A stretch of DNA of 64,000 nt. It comes from Collybiopsis luxurians FD-317 M1 (Eukaryota > Basidiomycota > Agaricomycetes > Agaricales > Omphalotaceae). The position numbers and the translations under genes are program-made. Numbering within the stretch: the stretch's first letter is position 1; each line of letters begins with the position of its first letter. The DNA is taken from assembly GCA_000827265.1 (NCBI GenBank), contig KN834762.1, forward strand, positions 374,939 through 438,938, read 5' to 3'. The notes under the pieces are model-generated. The model was given only the letters and a program-made list of their open reading frames with translations. It was not told where the DNA came from and searched no databases. Below, piece by piece: positions 11,929 through 22,900 of this stretch.

Positions 11929-12479
11929 TCGTGTTCTCAGCTTCCATAACAACTGACGTTCTTTGTTCTATCATGTATAACTTTATTCTTGTACGAATTG
12001 GGACGTTGATGTGTGGACTGTACCTGTACCCATTCGCCGATAGATATCAATATAACTGTTTTTTTTTTTTTCCTTTATAAGTCTGCCCGATAAGTATTGG
12101 AACCCTTTAGGTAAGTGAAGCTTCGCCGATGGCACTCTTCCAGGTGTCTCATGAGGTCTTTTCCCACTTCCATCCGTAGGTCAAGATATGAATTTCGATT
12201 GATTTCCCACTGCAAGTTAAATCAACATACAATTCTAGAACCTCATGTGGATAGTGATATTTCTCATGTCAGTGACTCTATCCTTGTTTCTCTCCGGAAT
12301 AAACATCTGACCTGCTCGCTGATTTCTTGGAATAACTTTATATTCTGTGTTGAGAGATGGCACCTTCCCACCCACTGCACCTTGCCTCTGCCTTCCTATC
12401 TGCCCCTTGTTCTGCCCCATTATGAATGTGGCCAGTGGTTTACAAAAAGACTTTCCTTTAAGGACCAACCTAATGAGTA
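11929..12479. other. Gene-poor junction between the deaminase gene and the transposon region
   Basis: Contains a poly-T tract (about 12059-12071), a possible Tc1/mariner-type terminal sequence (12092-12105), and CpG-poor sequence with no convincing coding capacity. It probably already belongs to the decayed transposon block from about 12200 onward. Confidence 0.5.
12092..12105 (+). repeat. Possible left terminal inverted repeat of a Tc1/mariner-like element
   Basis: The 14-mer AAGTATTGGAACCC matches the reverse complement of 19495-19508 (AAGTATTGGTCCCC) at 12 of 14 positions. Ends of this kind are common in fungal Tc1/mariner elements. No transposase of that family is visible between them, so the pairing is an inference. 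Confidence 0.3.
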
Positions 12480-13063
12480 CTTCACAATCTGTTATTGAAA
12501 CCCTCTGGAAGCAACCAAGGGACTTTGGGGGGATCCTGCATTCACAAATGATCTGGTTTACAAGCTGGCCAAATTATTTGAAAGTGGAAAGCAGACAGAG
12601 GAGGAAAGAGTATACTCTGAGATGTGGACTGGGGTTTTTTGGAATGTGGCACAGGCACAATATAGTCATTTTTCTTGACATTGATAGTGATTTAGGATTA
12701 GAGACTTATACCACTGGGGGGGACCATTGCACCAGTTATTATTGCTTCTGACAAGACTCAGCTCACTCACTTCTCAGGCAGCAAGTCTGCTTATCCAATT
12801 TATCTGACTCTAGGGAATATTCTCAAAGCTCTTTGACACAAGCCCAGTTCCAGAGCTTGTGTCCTACTTGCATATCTTTCAGTGGATAAAGTTTCAAGAC
12901 AGGGTATATCCAGCACTGCCCTTAGGTTGCACAACTATGAAATCTTTCATTGATCCATGGCAGCTGTATTGGAACCACTCAAAGCTGCTGGACATCCTGA
13001 TGGAGGTGGAGTAGAGATGATAGGAGGGGATGGTGCAGTACAAAGGGTATATCTCTTGTTGAC
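12480..13063 (+). mobile_element. Plavaka-type (KDZ-like) transposase remnant
   Basis: Decayed coding sequence in two frames. Around 12520-12680 a frame reads DPAFTNDLVYKLAKLF and then VYSEMWTGVFWNVAQA. From about 12720 to 13060 another frame reads VIIASDKTQLTHFSGSKSAY, PIYLTLGNI and VEMIGGDGAVQRVY, with in-frame stops at the codons after KAL and after EIFH. These blocks resemble the conserved core of Plavaka transposases common in mushroom-forming fungi, where the ASDKTQL block precedes YPVYLTIGNI. Stops and a frame change show it is inactive. It ends where the hAT terminal sequence begins, so it may have been interrupted by that element. Confidence 0.75.
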
Positions 13064-15659
13064 TAGTGAGGGGTGTGGGTTTGCTGGGTCAGATCAGTTT
13101 CAGATCTTGGCACCTAATACCCGAACCCATAACCGTGCTGCATTTGAATGGTAATTGTTGAAAGTGGCTATTTACTTCACAATATAGATATTAGGACAAT
13201 CAAAGGTGTTGTGGCTCAACATGTAATTAGAATATGTCAACGAAGCCACCCGTATTGCGGCAAACTCAGATATAAAACTTGAGAGTCAACGCTACTCATT
13301 TACCTACTACGCCGATGCACAGACCTACCACAAAACTCCTACTATCTTCATCATGAAGTGCAAACCATCTAGCTTGAACACTCCGAACAAACTTTATAAG
13401 GGAAATAAAAAAGATGTGAGCAAAAATAGGCAGAACATGGCCATCAACAGTGGTGCATGCGATATTTGTATGAAAAGGTAATTCAACTGACAGCAATTAA
13501 AGATGAGGACCATTCAGAGAGCGCATACAACCCAAGCCAAAGACAGCAATCTGATTCTGAAACAGATGACATTGTGGATACAACGGCTACTGAAACAGCA
13601 AAAAAGGAGGTGCCGAGAAAAATCAGTGAGTGGTGAGTAGCAAACATTAACAAGACACTTACCAAGTTTAGAGAAGGATTTGGCAAGACAAAAGGCACCA
13701 ATCTATGCTTTCTTCCATGTGGAACTGGAAATTGAGTTTGCAAAAGACAAAACAGCCAAATACCTTGTGTACACTTGCACAAACTGTGGATAGAGAATTA
13801 AGCAAGGACTCAAAATATCAGATAGAGGGTCTACAGGTGCATACAGTATATACCCTGAGATGGGAGATGAAGCTTACCAGCAGCAAAAAGGAAACCTGAG
13901 TAATCATACCAAGAGGTGTTGAGGGGAGGAGGCTGTTGCCGTGGTGAAAGATTCTAACCTAGAGAAAACACAAGCTGCACTCAGTAAAGTTAAAAAGAAG
14001 AGTCAATCGAGACTCACAGCTGCACTGAAATTGGTCAAGGGATGGGCTGATCCATTTTCAACTTGCCCTCCCGAGAAAGAAGCCATCTGGTGCATATCAG
14101 CAGTGTCCTTCATTTTGCAGTGTTAACTCCTGGAATAGCGTGGTGACTGTGCAATGGGTTGCAGAGTCAGCGCATTCATTTTGGATTGTTCGTGATCATC
14201 GTTACAGGTGGCTCCAGAAGGAGGGTCAGCTGCATCACTATATGCTGAGCAGGGAAATGGTAGCACATGACGTGATGAAATTGTATGATAAAACAAAGGA
14301 AAAGCTAGCGCAAGAGCTTCAGGTTCATGTAATTCATCAGATAAAACACAGAGACTTACAATTTTCTACAGGCATATGAAGGGGGACTCCCAATTGCACT
14401 TGATTGCTGCACTTCTCCTAATCATCATGCATTCATGAACATTACAGTTACTGGCTTCAAAAGGGGAAGGACAGGCAAGAGGAACAAGTTACTACTAAAA
14501 TTCTGGACTTCATTGAGCTGCTGTGCTCCCACTCAGCCAAGACCATGGCCAATGCTCTGATAAAAACACTGAAAGAGTATGGGATTGAAGATAAGGTGAG
14601 AAACAAAATATTCATGAAAGAACCAAAGCTGAACTCACTGAAGATAATCTCCATCACCTGCAACAATGCATCTGCTAACACGGCAATGTTGGATGTCCTG
14701 GAAGTCCTTCTCTCCAAGTTTCTCAGCAGGAGAGCTCATGTTCAATGCATGGCTCATACTGTGAACCTGATGGCCAAAGGCATACTCCATCCCTTTGAGC
14801 CAGTCAAGCCAAAATCCAGATTGAATGATGAAGTAGGCCCGGATCCTGATTTCAATGACAATATAGGTCTTGATGAGCTTTATGCTGAGCTGAAAGATAT
14901 TGAAGAAAATGGCAATAAAGCAAAGGATGACATTGAGGGTTTTGTTGAAGTGTTGGAAGAGATGACAGATGCAGAAAGGGAAAAGTGGGACAAAGAGGTA
15001 GAGCCTGTGAAGAATGCTCTGTATAAGGTAAGTACTATACAGTTTGACACCCATGACTTATGCATGACTTGTAACCTTATTCTTTTCTTTTTTGTACTTG
15101 CAACAGACCTGAAAAATCTCATTCAAAATCATTAATTCACTGACTCTGCTCTTGCACAAATGGCAAGAGCACATTGCTAATACTGAATTCAAGAATTGAG
15201 TCTTGCCTTGAGACATTGCAATGCATTAGAACTCGAACTACAACATGTTATCTGCCACCTTGAAATGAGGGGTCCTGTCTCAGAGTTTTTAGCTCATTTG
15301 TCAAATGGATTGGCCAAATTTATTCTTGATAATAAAGAATGGAAAGCTATTGAAGGGTTAGTCTCAGCATTGAAGGTATGTTCATGCTCTTTTTTTCCTT
15401 ACTTCCTTGTCTAATTGAATCATATAGATTCTGAAAGATGCAACAACCTTCTTCTCTTTGAATACACCTTCCATCGCTGCTGTCATCCCAGCCATGGATC
15501 TTATTGATGTAGCATCTGCAGATGGTATTGTCAACAATATGGTACTCTCAGACCCATTTGACACTCCCTGTCTACTGGCAAGAAGACCCTTAATAAGTAC
15601 TATGCCCTCACCAATGATTCCATCATCCTTCACCTAGCAATGGGTACGGAAATTTTCAG

Positions 15660-16975
15660 TCTTTTACATGTCGAACACATGCTGACAGGTATCGGTGTGT
15701 TTAATAAAATCACTACCTGGGTTCAGTTAGGCAGGTGCGTTAGATGCGGTATCGTAAAGACGCAAGGCACTAACTAGGACTGTGAGTTCGTTTGGCCTTT
15801 AAAGTAATCGGTGGGAGTAATTTGGTACTGGTAAACTGTAGACTGGTCGGTACTGGTATTCGGTGATGGTAACTTGACTTGGTGGACTTTCTTTGATATA
15901 TAACTTTCAGTAACTGGTAAATGTGAGCCTGAAACAACTAACCGCTCTGGGACTAGCTTGCTTAGACTGTAATAGACTTGACGGTGTAAAACGGTAGCTC
16001 AACTACTAGCCTCTCGGTGGGTCTAGCTAGCTTAAAATGGTATNNNNNNNNNNNNNNNNNNNNNNNNNNNNNNNNNNNNNNNNNNNNNNNNNNNNNNNNN
16101 NNNNNNNNNNNNNNNNNNNNNNNNNNNNNNNNNNNNNNNNNNNNNNNNNNNNNNNNNNNNNNNNNNNNNNNNNNNNNNNNNNNNNNNNNNNNNNNNNNNN
16201 NNNNNNNNNNNNNNNNNNNNNNNNNNNNNNNNNNNNNNNNNNNNNNNNNNNNNNNNNNNNNNNNNNNNNNNNNNNNNNNNNNNNNNNNNNNNNNNNNNNN
16301 NNNNNNNNNNNNNNNNNNNNNNNNNNNNNNNNNNNNNNNNNNNNNNNNNNNNNNNNNNNNNNNNNNNNNNNNNNNNNNNNNNNNNNNNNNNNNNNNNNNN
16401 NNNNNNNNNNNNNNNNNNNNNNNNNNNNNNNNNNNNNNNNNNNNNNNNNNNNNNNNNNNNNNNNNNNNNNNNNNNNNNNNNNNNNNNNNNNNNNNNNNNN
16501 NNNNNNNNNNNNNNNNNNNNNNNNNNNNNNNNNNNNNNNNNNNNNNNNNNNNNNNNNNNNNNNNNNNNNNNNNNNNNNNNNNNNNNNNNNNNNNNNNNNN
16601 NNNNNNNNNNNNNNNNNNNNNNNNNNNNNNCTCAAAATCCCCAAGTATTTATATTACAAAAATTATATTACTTCCTATTTAAGCAATTTGACTCACAATG
16701 ACTCCAATTGACTCTAGTTGACTCCGCTTAAAATTTTCAAAAGCTTCATTAGCCTTTTATAGTATCCATGGCTCATTTTGAGTCAGGTTAATTCATTTAG
16801 AGTCATTCTGACTCATTGTAATATGACCTGAGCTCAATGAGTAAGCAGAATCTCCTACCTTATCTTATCAGAGAGCTCTCTAGAGATTTTTACACTCTGA
16901 AAATATTTCTAATAATTATTTAATTATTTATTGGTAATTTCTTGAAACAGGAATGGCTCCTGACAATGCTAACAG
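15660..16975. other. Probable insertion of an unidentified sequence into the hAT transposase (contains the assembly gap)
   Basis: The hAT frame stops at a potential donor after a LAM block near 15643 and resumes with VLHPVLKLEYF near 16990. Between them is about 1.3 kb unlike hAT coding sequence. The left part (15690-16043) is richer in CpG than the surrounding hAT remnant and repeats short GGTACTGGTA / GTAACTGGTAA-like words. The right part (16631-16960) is AT-rich, with several GACTC/GAGTCA words. The element type is not recognised; it could be an LTR fragment or MITE. The gap prevents defining ends or a target duplication. Confidence 0.45.
16044..16630. other. Assembly gap (587 N)
   Basis: An uninterrupted run of N. 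The non-round size suggests an estimated rather than default gap. It lies inside the nested transposon region, where repeats probably broke the assembly. Open frames across it are artefacts. Confidence 0.99.
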
Positions 16976-17021
16976 TTTTATTTTAGTTCTTCATCCTGTG
17001 TTGAAGCTGGAGTACTTCCAC

Positions 17022-17029
17022 AAGGTATA
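17022..17029 (+). repeat. Left 8-bp target-site duplication of the nested hAT
   Basis: AAGGTATA immediately precedes the left TIR at 17030. It pairs with AAGGTACA at 18304-18311 (7 of 8 identical). Confidence 0.75.
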
Positions 17030-18303
17030 TAATGAATGGTGCAGGTATGCCAGGTGGTACCGGGTTTTTGGTCAGGTGCCTAGTCATGGGCCAGGTCAGG
17101 ATGAAGCCTGAGTACCTGACACCCAACTGGCATACCCAGCCGACTTTAGAGCCCGGTCAACTTCTGTGTCAACTTCGCTGCCTTTTTACATGTAAAACTA
17201 GTGTACTATTCCAATGTAAGTTTGTACAATGACAGGCCATGTTATTAAGTAATACTAGATAATACTGTTGAAAACTCTTCCATCATGTTTTTGCACAAAT
17301 GAGCAGCATCAGCCTCAAACTCAACTACAGTAGCCAAAAAAGGTAACAAAAAAAGAAAAAGGCTCATAAACAACATCAAAAGTGATAAGCAGCATGGAGA
17401 TGAATATATAGGAAAGTAGTCAAAGCTAAAGTGTGATGACAATGCGGCAGGAGAAAACACTCAAAAAGATGACAACAGCAAAAGTGACAGCAGCAATGAG
17501 ATTGAGGACACCACAGAGGTCACAAAAAGAGCAAAAGAAGATGCTGTTGCACAGATTAGTAAGTATCCAAGGTGTGTACAACAATAAAGCAAAAACTTAC
17601 ATGTTTTACAGTGAAGGACTTGAAGAAAAGGAAGTTACCAGTCTATGCATTCTTTCACACTGTTCTGTTTGCTGATCCTGCTCCACGGCATCTTCTGTTG
17701 CAGTCAAGCAGTCTCTCATGGCTGAATTTTGATTAATTACCTCTGAAACTAATTTCGCATGCCCGCCATCCAGGCACTGATGTGCTTCAGGGACTGGTTG
17801 TGCCAGGATTTTTTCTCTAATGAAGAGTTGTGTAAGAAGTGAGTGTCATGGAGAACCTGTAAACCTGGAAGATTCGGGAAGGGAGGAATAGGAGCCTGTG
17901 TCCCTGGCAGAAGGGTCAGGTGACCCTCCAAAAGGGAGGCAGTATGAGATGCCTAGCCTGTGCTTCCATCTGTGAGAGAGACTTAAACAATATAAGTGAG
18001 CAAGATGATAGAATACGACAAAGCTAATTATTATATACAAACAACATATGTACCTGTAACTTAGTAAGCATGTAATATCTAATCTAATCATGTCTGGTGT
18101 CTGTCCAGCTATTACAAGTTGATTAGTATTCTTTTCAGTGACAATGCTGATGCCCTGAAGTTTGATGACAACAATTTCTAGTAGTCTGTCTATTGTATAT
18201 ATTCTATCTAGCTGCTTGTAAAACCCTTTCGGGTACAGGTATAGGTCCGGGTCTGGGTCAGGCTGAGTCTGGGAGCACCTGACCTGACCTGCACCACTCA
18301 CTA
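17030..18303 (+). mobile_element. Nested, internally deleted non-autonomous hAT element
   Basis: The left terminus TAATGAATGGTGCAGGT and the reverse complement of the right terminus TAGTGAGTGGTGCAGGT match at 15 of 17 bases. The 1274-bp element is flanked by near-perfect 8-bp duplications, the hAT hallmark. Removing it together with one duplication rejoins the surrounding transposase frame exactly (FHKV followed by HWPEKW). Inside are an N-terminal-like Lys/Ser-rich and LPVYAFFHTVLF fragment (about 17380-17670) and then, directly, a C-terminal dimerisation fragment ending at a TGA at 17840-17842 (MPAIQALMCFRDWLCQDFF, from 17758). The whole catalytic middle is missing, so this is a deletion derivative of the Ds type. 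Confidence 0.8.
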
Positions 18304-18311
18304 AAGGTACA
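18304..18311 (+). repeat. Right 8-bp target-site duplication of the nested hAT
   Basis: AAGGTACA follows the right TIR. It differs at one position from the left copy at 17022-17029. Confidence 0.75.
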
Positions 18312-19167
18312 CTGGCCTGAGAAATGGATTGAGGAAGCCATCAATATTATGTGAACAGCCTGGGAAGATGGTTACAAGCCTGCTGCCAGTGAGTTGTCCA
18401 CTCCCTCTGCTGATCCCAAGGTATGTTACACTGTTTTTTTTCTAGGAGGGGGGGGGGGCTGGCCCATTAACATCCATTGCCTCAGGCCTCATCTTCTCAA
18501 TTGCCTTCCATGAATTCATTCTTTTCCTTAATGGTCAGATATTCTCAGCTCAGCTCAGCACTAGACTCACTCATTACCTTGCTGACAACTGTGTGCCCAC
18601 AAACAATCCGCTTCAATGGTGGATCACTAACTGAAAAGTGTATCCCCATCTTGCAAAGCTGGCTATTTTTGAACATACCATCCCCAGTGAGTCTTACTTG
18701 TTGTTTTCCCTTCTATTGAATCCTTATTCTTTCTAGCAACATCTGTCGAGGTAGAGTGGAACTTTTCGCAAGGTCATGTCCTTATACCTCATCTGTGTAA
18801 CCGGCTGTGGGCCTATACCATCTGTGCACTCATGTGCTTCAGTGACTGGTCCCACAGCAACTTTGTCTCTAATGAAGAGTTACTTTGTTTCCTTACTGAC
18901 AGTGAAGAAGGTATTGAGGATGAGGGAATCATTGAGCTTGTTGATGATGAGGAGGTGTGAATGTTTGTTCTGATCCTTTGTACTGTAGTATGTATTGTAT
19001 CAATGACATTAGCTACATACTGTATCTACCCAAGTAGTACCTGACTCAGTAAACCCATACCCATATTAACTCAGGTACCTGGACCTGAACATCCAGTTAT
19101 GGGTTGTGCCTTGGTTATGGGTTGGGTTGAGCTTTCAAACACCCAACCCAACCCGAGCCCTACACTA

Positions 19168-19991
19168 GGCAAAAGTGCCATTTTAGCTGATTTTTGCCAT
19201 TTTGGGCTATTTTTGGCTCTTTTTGTGAGCTTTTATATGGTCAATTGTGAGGATGTGAAGCGGTATCCCCCATTTTCAAAAGTGCTCTTTCCAGTGTGAC
19301 CATGGCTTGTGCTCAAAATAAATATTTGTGGCCGTGGTTTTTGACATGCATCATATTTTACTTTATACAGCAGGAATTTCTCACAGTAAGTTTGTACCAA
19401 CTACACTAAATTATCAATCAGGTTGTATAAAATGGGTCTACAATTTATTTGAAGTCAAAACATGTCTTCCTCAACAAGATATGCTCAAAAATAGGGGGAC
19501 CAATACTTTCTGTGACCACGAGCAGTCTCACATCCGAATGTTTACACCCGAGTCCCTTTTGGACCTTGTCATCAAGCTACTTTTGCAATTCTCGATGTAA
19601 TCATCAACAAAGCCTACACTATCCGACTCCCTCTTCTGTCTAACTTTTCAGGTCCTAACAGTTGAAAGGCAGTCTGCGGATAACGTATTTAGAAATGTCT
19701 GTGAAATTGGCAATGAAATTGTTTGTCCAGTAAGAATTTCAGAAACGCATAGCGCCTAGGTTTGTTCCCATCTTGTTCATGGAGGTCTAATGAAGCCCCA
19801 TCGATAGAGAGGCTGGGAAATCTCGGAGCTATTTAGGTGGGTTCACATTCTCCTCCCGACCATTACTACTCGTCTAACAGCCAGCCTTGGGGACAGGAAA
19901 AATGACCAAATCTGTAGATGAAGATCTTACGAAGATTTTGTTCAGTCCATTGCGGCGTCAGTGAAATGCCGAAGAGCCGATCGTCCAAATT
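19168..19991. other. Decayed repeat sequence and spacer before the GH31 arm
   Basis: No gene supported. 19168-19510 is AT-rich and ends in a sequence resembling a Tc1/mariner terminus (19495-19508, inverse of 12092-12105). 19510-19991 shows no recognisable feature. The inverted GH31 duplication starts near 19992. Confidence 0.5.
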
Positions 19992-22900
19992 TCTGAGCCG
20001 CATCCGGCACATGACCAGTAAAACAAACGGAGGTAGAAATAGAGCACATAAAATTGGTACTACCAAGTTACATTTGTCTCCTGATTGTTTAAGTCAATGG
20101 AGACCTCTGAAATGACAAGTTTTTGCAACCCGGATACAAATTCCCAACTAGAACTTTGCAAATTCTTTCCTCCTACGGACACTGTGCTCGGTTCCTCAGA
20201 TACTCCCAAAATTGTGAGTTGTTCCATCTTTTGCTCCACAGCATAGTCACCCTGACTGCTGATACGCAGCTGGTTTGCAGTTGCAGTGAAAGTAACGATT
20301 CGGTTCTCGGCCGGAGGGTTACTTAAACCATCATCAAGGTAGGCCGTGCCGAATGCATGCGAATCGGATTCCAGCGACACGAGGAGAGAGAAAGGACCAG
20401 ATCTAGTCTCTGTAGTAGTGTATCCTGGCTTCGCATGCATCAGAATAGCAGCACCCCCACGGATATGGACATTGATATGGGTGAGAGGGGCCAATAGAGT
20501 TGCAGTGCCATTTGAAGCGTTGACTACAGCGTGAGTGTACCAGTCGCGCCAGGTTACTTGGCCTCGACCGGGGAATATACCTGGCAAGACCGTCAGTGAG
20601 AAATCAACAGCATATATCAGGCAAATCGACAAACCTCCAACGACAGAAACGTTCGGCGTCAAGACTGGGGTTACTAACAAGTCTCTGCCCACCAGGAATT
20701 GCTTGTCCAGACCGAAAAGCTCGGGCTCCGTAGGGAATTCGTACCAAAGAGCTCGAACAGCTGGTGTTCCATGCGTCGAAGCATTCGCAAACAGGGTCAT
20801 CTAATAAAAGCAAATACAGTCAATACCAGAAGAATTTCCTGTACCAGAATGGTACTCACCCAGTACGGCAGTAACGAATAACGAATCGATATTGCTGTAC
20901 GAGAAGCATTCGCAACACTAGGCCATCGATATGGCTCTTGACTGATTGCTCCTCTCTGATTGTGATTTCTCATAAAAGGCACAAACGCCGACATTTCCAT
21001 CCATCTAGCACACAGCTCTTCATCGGTATTTCCTTCTACTCATGAAGCGGAAGTGAGGAGACAAGTACAGCGATGGAATCAAGGTTAAACCCACGAAAAC
21101 CGCAAGTATCAGCCCCCACAAACGGTATGTTGAAGATTTGGAATTGGAGGATGCCTTGAATATTGTAGTATAAGTATTCCCACCTTGGTGTGCTTAATGA
21201 TGAGCATAGAGAAGAGTCAAGTATTAGTAAATTACTTTGAAAAGTTATCCCCAAGCTATACGAAGAGTTAAAAGTTTAATTGTATCGCCAATCTCTACAA
21301 GAACCTTGAAACTTACCCAGTGGCCAGCCCATTTACCAGACGATGGGAAAGTAGAACGAGCGATAATAACGGGCCGCTGGCCTGACCGGAGTTCTTGGAG
21401 TGCTAGATGCGTTGCCTTTTCTTCCATCAGACCCTCCATGTTATGTACGTCGAGGTCTACAATGCCTCCGACATGAGTGGCATTGGTCGCAAGAGTGTGG
21501 ACAGACAGGTCTCCATTGCCTGTGATTCTCGTGAATATTCTGTTAAGCATTCGAAAATGAAGCACAAGCACCATTGTGAATAGCATATGGAGGAGCGTTG
21601 AGGTTGACTCCCGATTGAGCTCCCGCTCCCAAACCCCTTGCCGAAAGTCCGGAGAGAGCACTGCCGTTGGTACAAGTCAGGGTTCCATTTACGGTGATGT
21701 TACCGCTTGGACCAAACAATGAGGCATCATAACTAGAGTTCACGATAAGCCTTGTAAATAAGAACCATGAAAGCAGGGATACCATTCCGGATAATCCGTG
21801 ACAGGATTTCCTGGAGTGCCAGGTATTTGAACTGAAGGGACGCTCGTATCGTTGAGATTAGCGCCCGTTCCGCTGTAAGCCACGGACGCGGTCAGAGGGC
21901 AGTCCCTTGCAGAAGACGAGAGTCCACGTACCATGATCCCTGACAGAAAGAGCTGATTTCATTCATGTCCAGCCAGAGTCCCGAAAACTCCACTCCTCCA
22001 TCGCTCCAGTTTTTCAGAGCCTCTGTCCACCACTGTTGGGTCGCGTTTGCAAACCAGTCTGAGAATACCTAACCGAAAAAAAAGTCCCATTAGTTCATCA
22101 AACCTCAGCGTGGCTGATTCAAAGTCCCGTACAGTATACCCCGGCCAAACCTGGCCAATATATTCACTGCTATCTGGGTTCTTGACGAACACGTCCCTGT
22201 AAATGGCAATCGATATGAATACTTAAGGAGAATGAATCTAAAGATACTGACAGCTCATGTCCTCTGCTGTAAGGATCGTACTATAAGCATACAAGATTAA
22301 TCATAAGAGTAGTTCATTTCGAGTTCGAGATGAACCCTCACAACATCCGATGCATTAGTTAGAACCGGAACTGCAGCATCCAGAATTGGGATATCTGTAA
22401 AGAAAATGCATTGGATGTTTCCAGTGGGAGAGGAAGAGCGTAAGCCTACAATGTTGATTATTAGAAGTCTATGGTAGTCGATGTGAATGCTGTGCTTCAT
22501 GAAGAGTTATAACAAGTAGTGCGCTCACCAATTCTTGAATAAATGCTCGCACTTCCTCTCCGGGATAACTAACTGGATCGGAGGTAAAGTCTCGAAAGGC
22601 ATGGTACAGATCAATATCATTCCACATTACTACAAGATTCAAGAATCATCAAGAATTTCACACAAGACGAGCGAGGCTTCTCACCTTCAAGAGGAATATT
22701 CGCAGCGCGCATTGCTTGAACTTGTGCCTTTGTTTCATTGATCGAAGTGTAACCCCATCTATAGTACCAGTGCGTCTTGGAGGGAGCAATTATTGAGAAT
22801 AGCGTAATTTATCACACCTGCAAAGATGAAACCCGAAGGCCCACGAGGGGATCCAGCTTGGAAGCCCTACAAGGGCCCCGTATTGCTCAATGACGGCGGC

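Larger units (their letters stand above)
13330..18960 (+). pseudogene. hAT transposase pseudogene (BED-like N-terminus to dimerisation domain)
   Basis: Recognisable pieces in order: YAFFHVELEIEF and KDKTAKYLVYTCTNCG followed by a stop (about 13700-13790), WGEEAVAVV (about 13925), LQKEGQLHHYMLSREMVAHD (about 14212-14271), GGLPIALDCC (about 14380), and IISITCNNASANTAMLDVL (about 14647). Further on are RAHVQCMAHTVNLMAKG (about 14730), LNKYYALTNDSII (about 15590), VLHPVLKLEYFHK (16990-17023), WPEKWIEEAINI (18312-18350), and TSVEVEWNFSQGHVLIPHLC through a TGA at 18958-18960. The block equivalent to the catalytic CDNAS has Asn where hAT transposases carry the first catalytic Asp. Several stop codons and a frame shift confirm loss of function. 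The last block is the hAT C-terminal dimerisation domain. Confidence 0.8.
13064..19167 (+). mobile_element. Decayed hAT-family DNA transposon, itself carrying nested insertions
   Basis: The left end at 13064 reads TAGTGAGGGGTGTGGGTTTG, and the reverse complement of the right end (to 19167) reads TAGTGTAGGGCTCGGGTTGG. These similar G-rich ends are taken as degenerate terminal inverted repeats. The interior encodes remnants of a BED-finger/hAT transposase in order: N-terminal blocks near 13690-13960, a WVAESAHSFWIVRD block at 14165-14210, the DDE/RNase-H region at 14640-15640, and the C-terminal dimerisation domain ending at 18960. The reading frame is broken by stops, by an insertion holding the assembly gap, and by a second hAT at 17030-18303. 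No clear 8-bp target duplication was found at the outer ends. Boundaries are inferred and could be off by tens of bases. Confidence 0.65.

Noticed and set aside
16017..16711. Open reading frames across the N run
   Set aside because: They are made of unknown residues from the assembly gap and have no meaning.
18446..18456. Poly-G run in the hAT remnant
   Set aside because: Homopolymer length in a decayed transposon is not informative and may be a sequencing artefact.
13064..19167. 8-bp target-site duplication of the outer hAT
   Set aside because: Bases flanking the proposed ends (left TTGTTGAC, right GGCAAAAG) do not match, so no duplication is claimed and the outer boundaries stay provisional.
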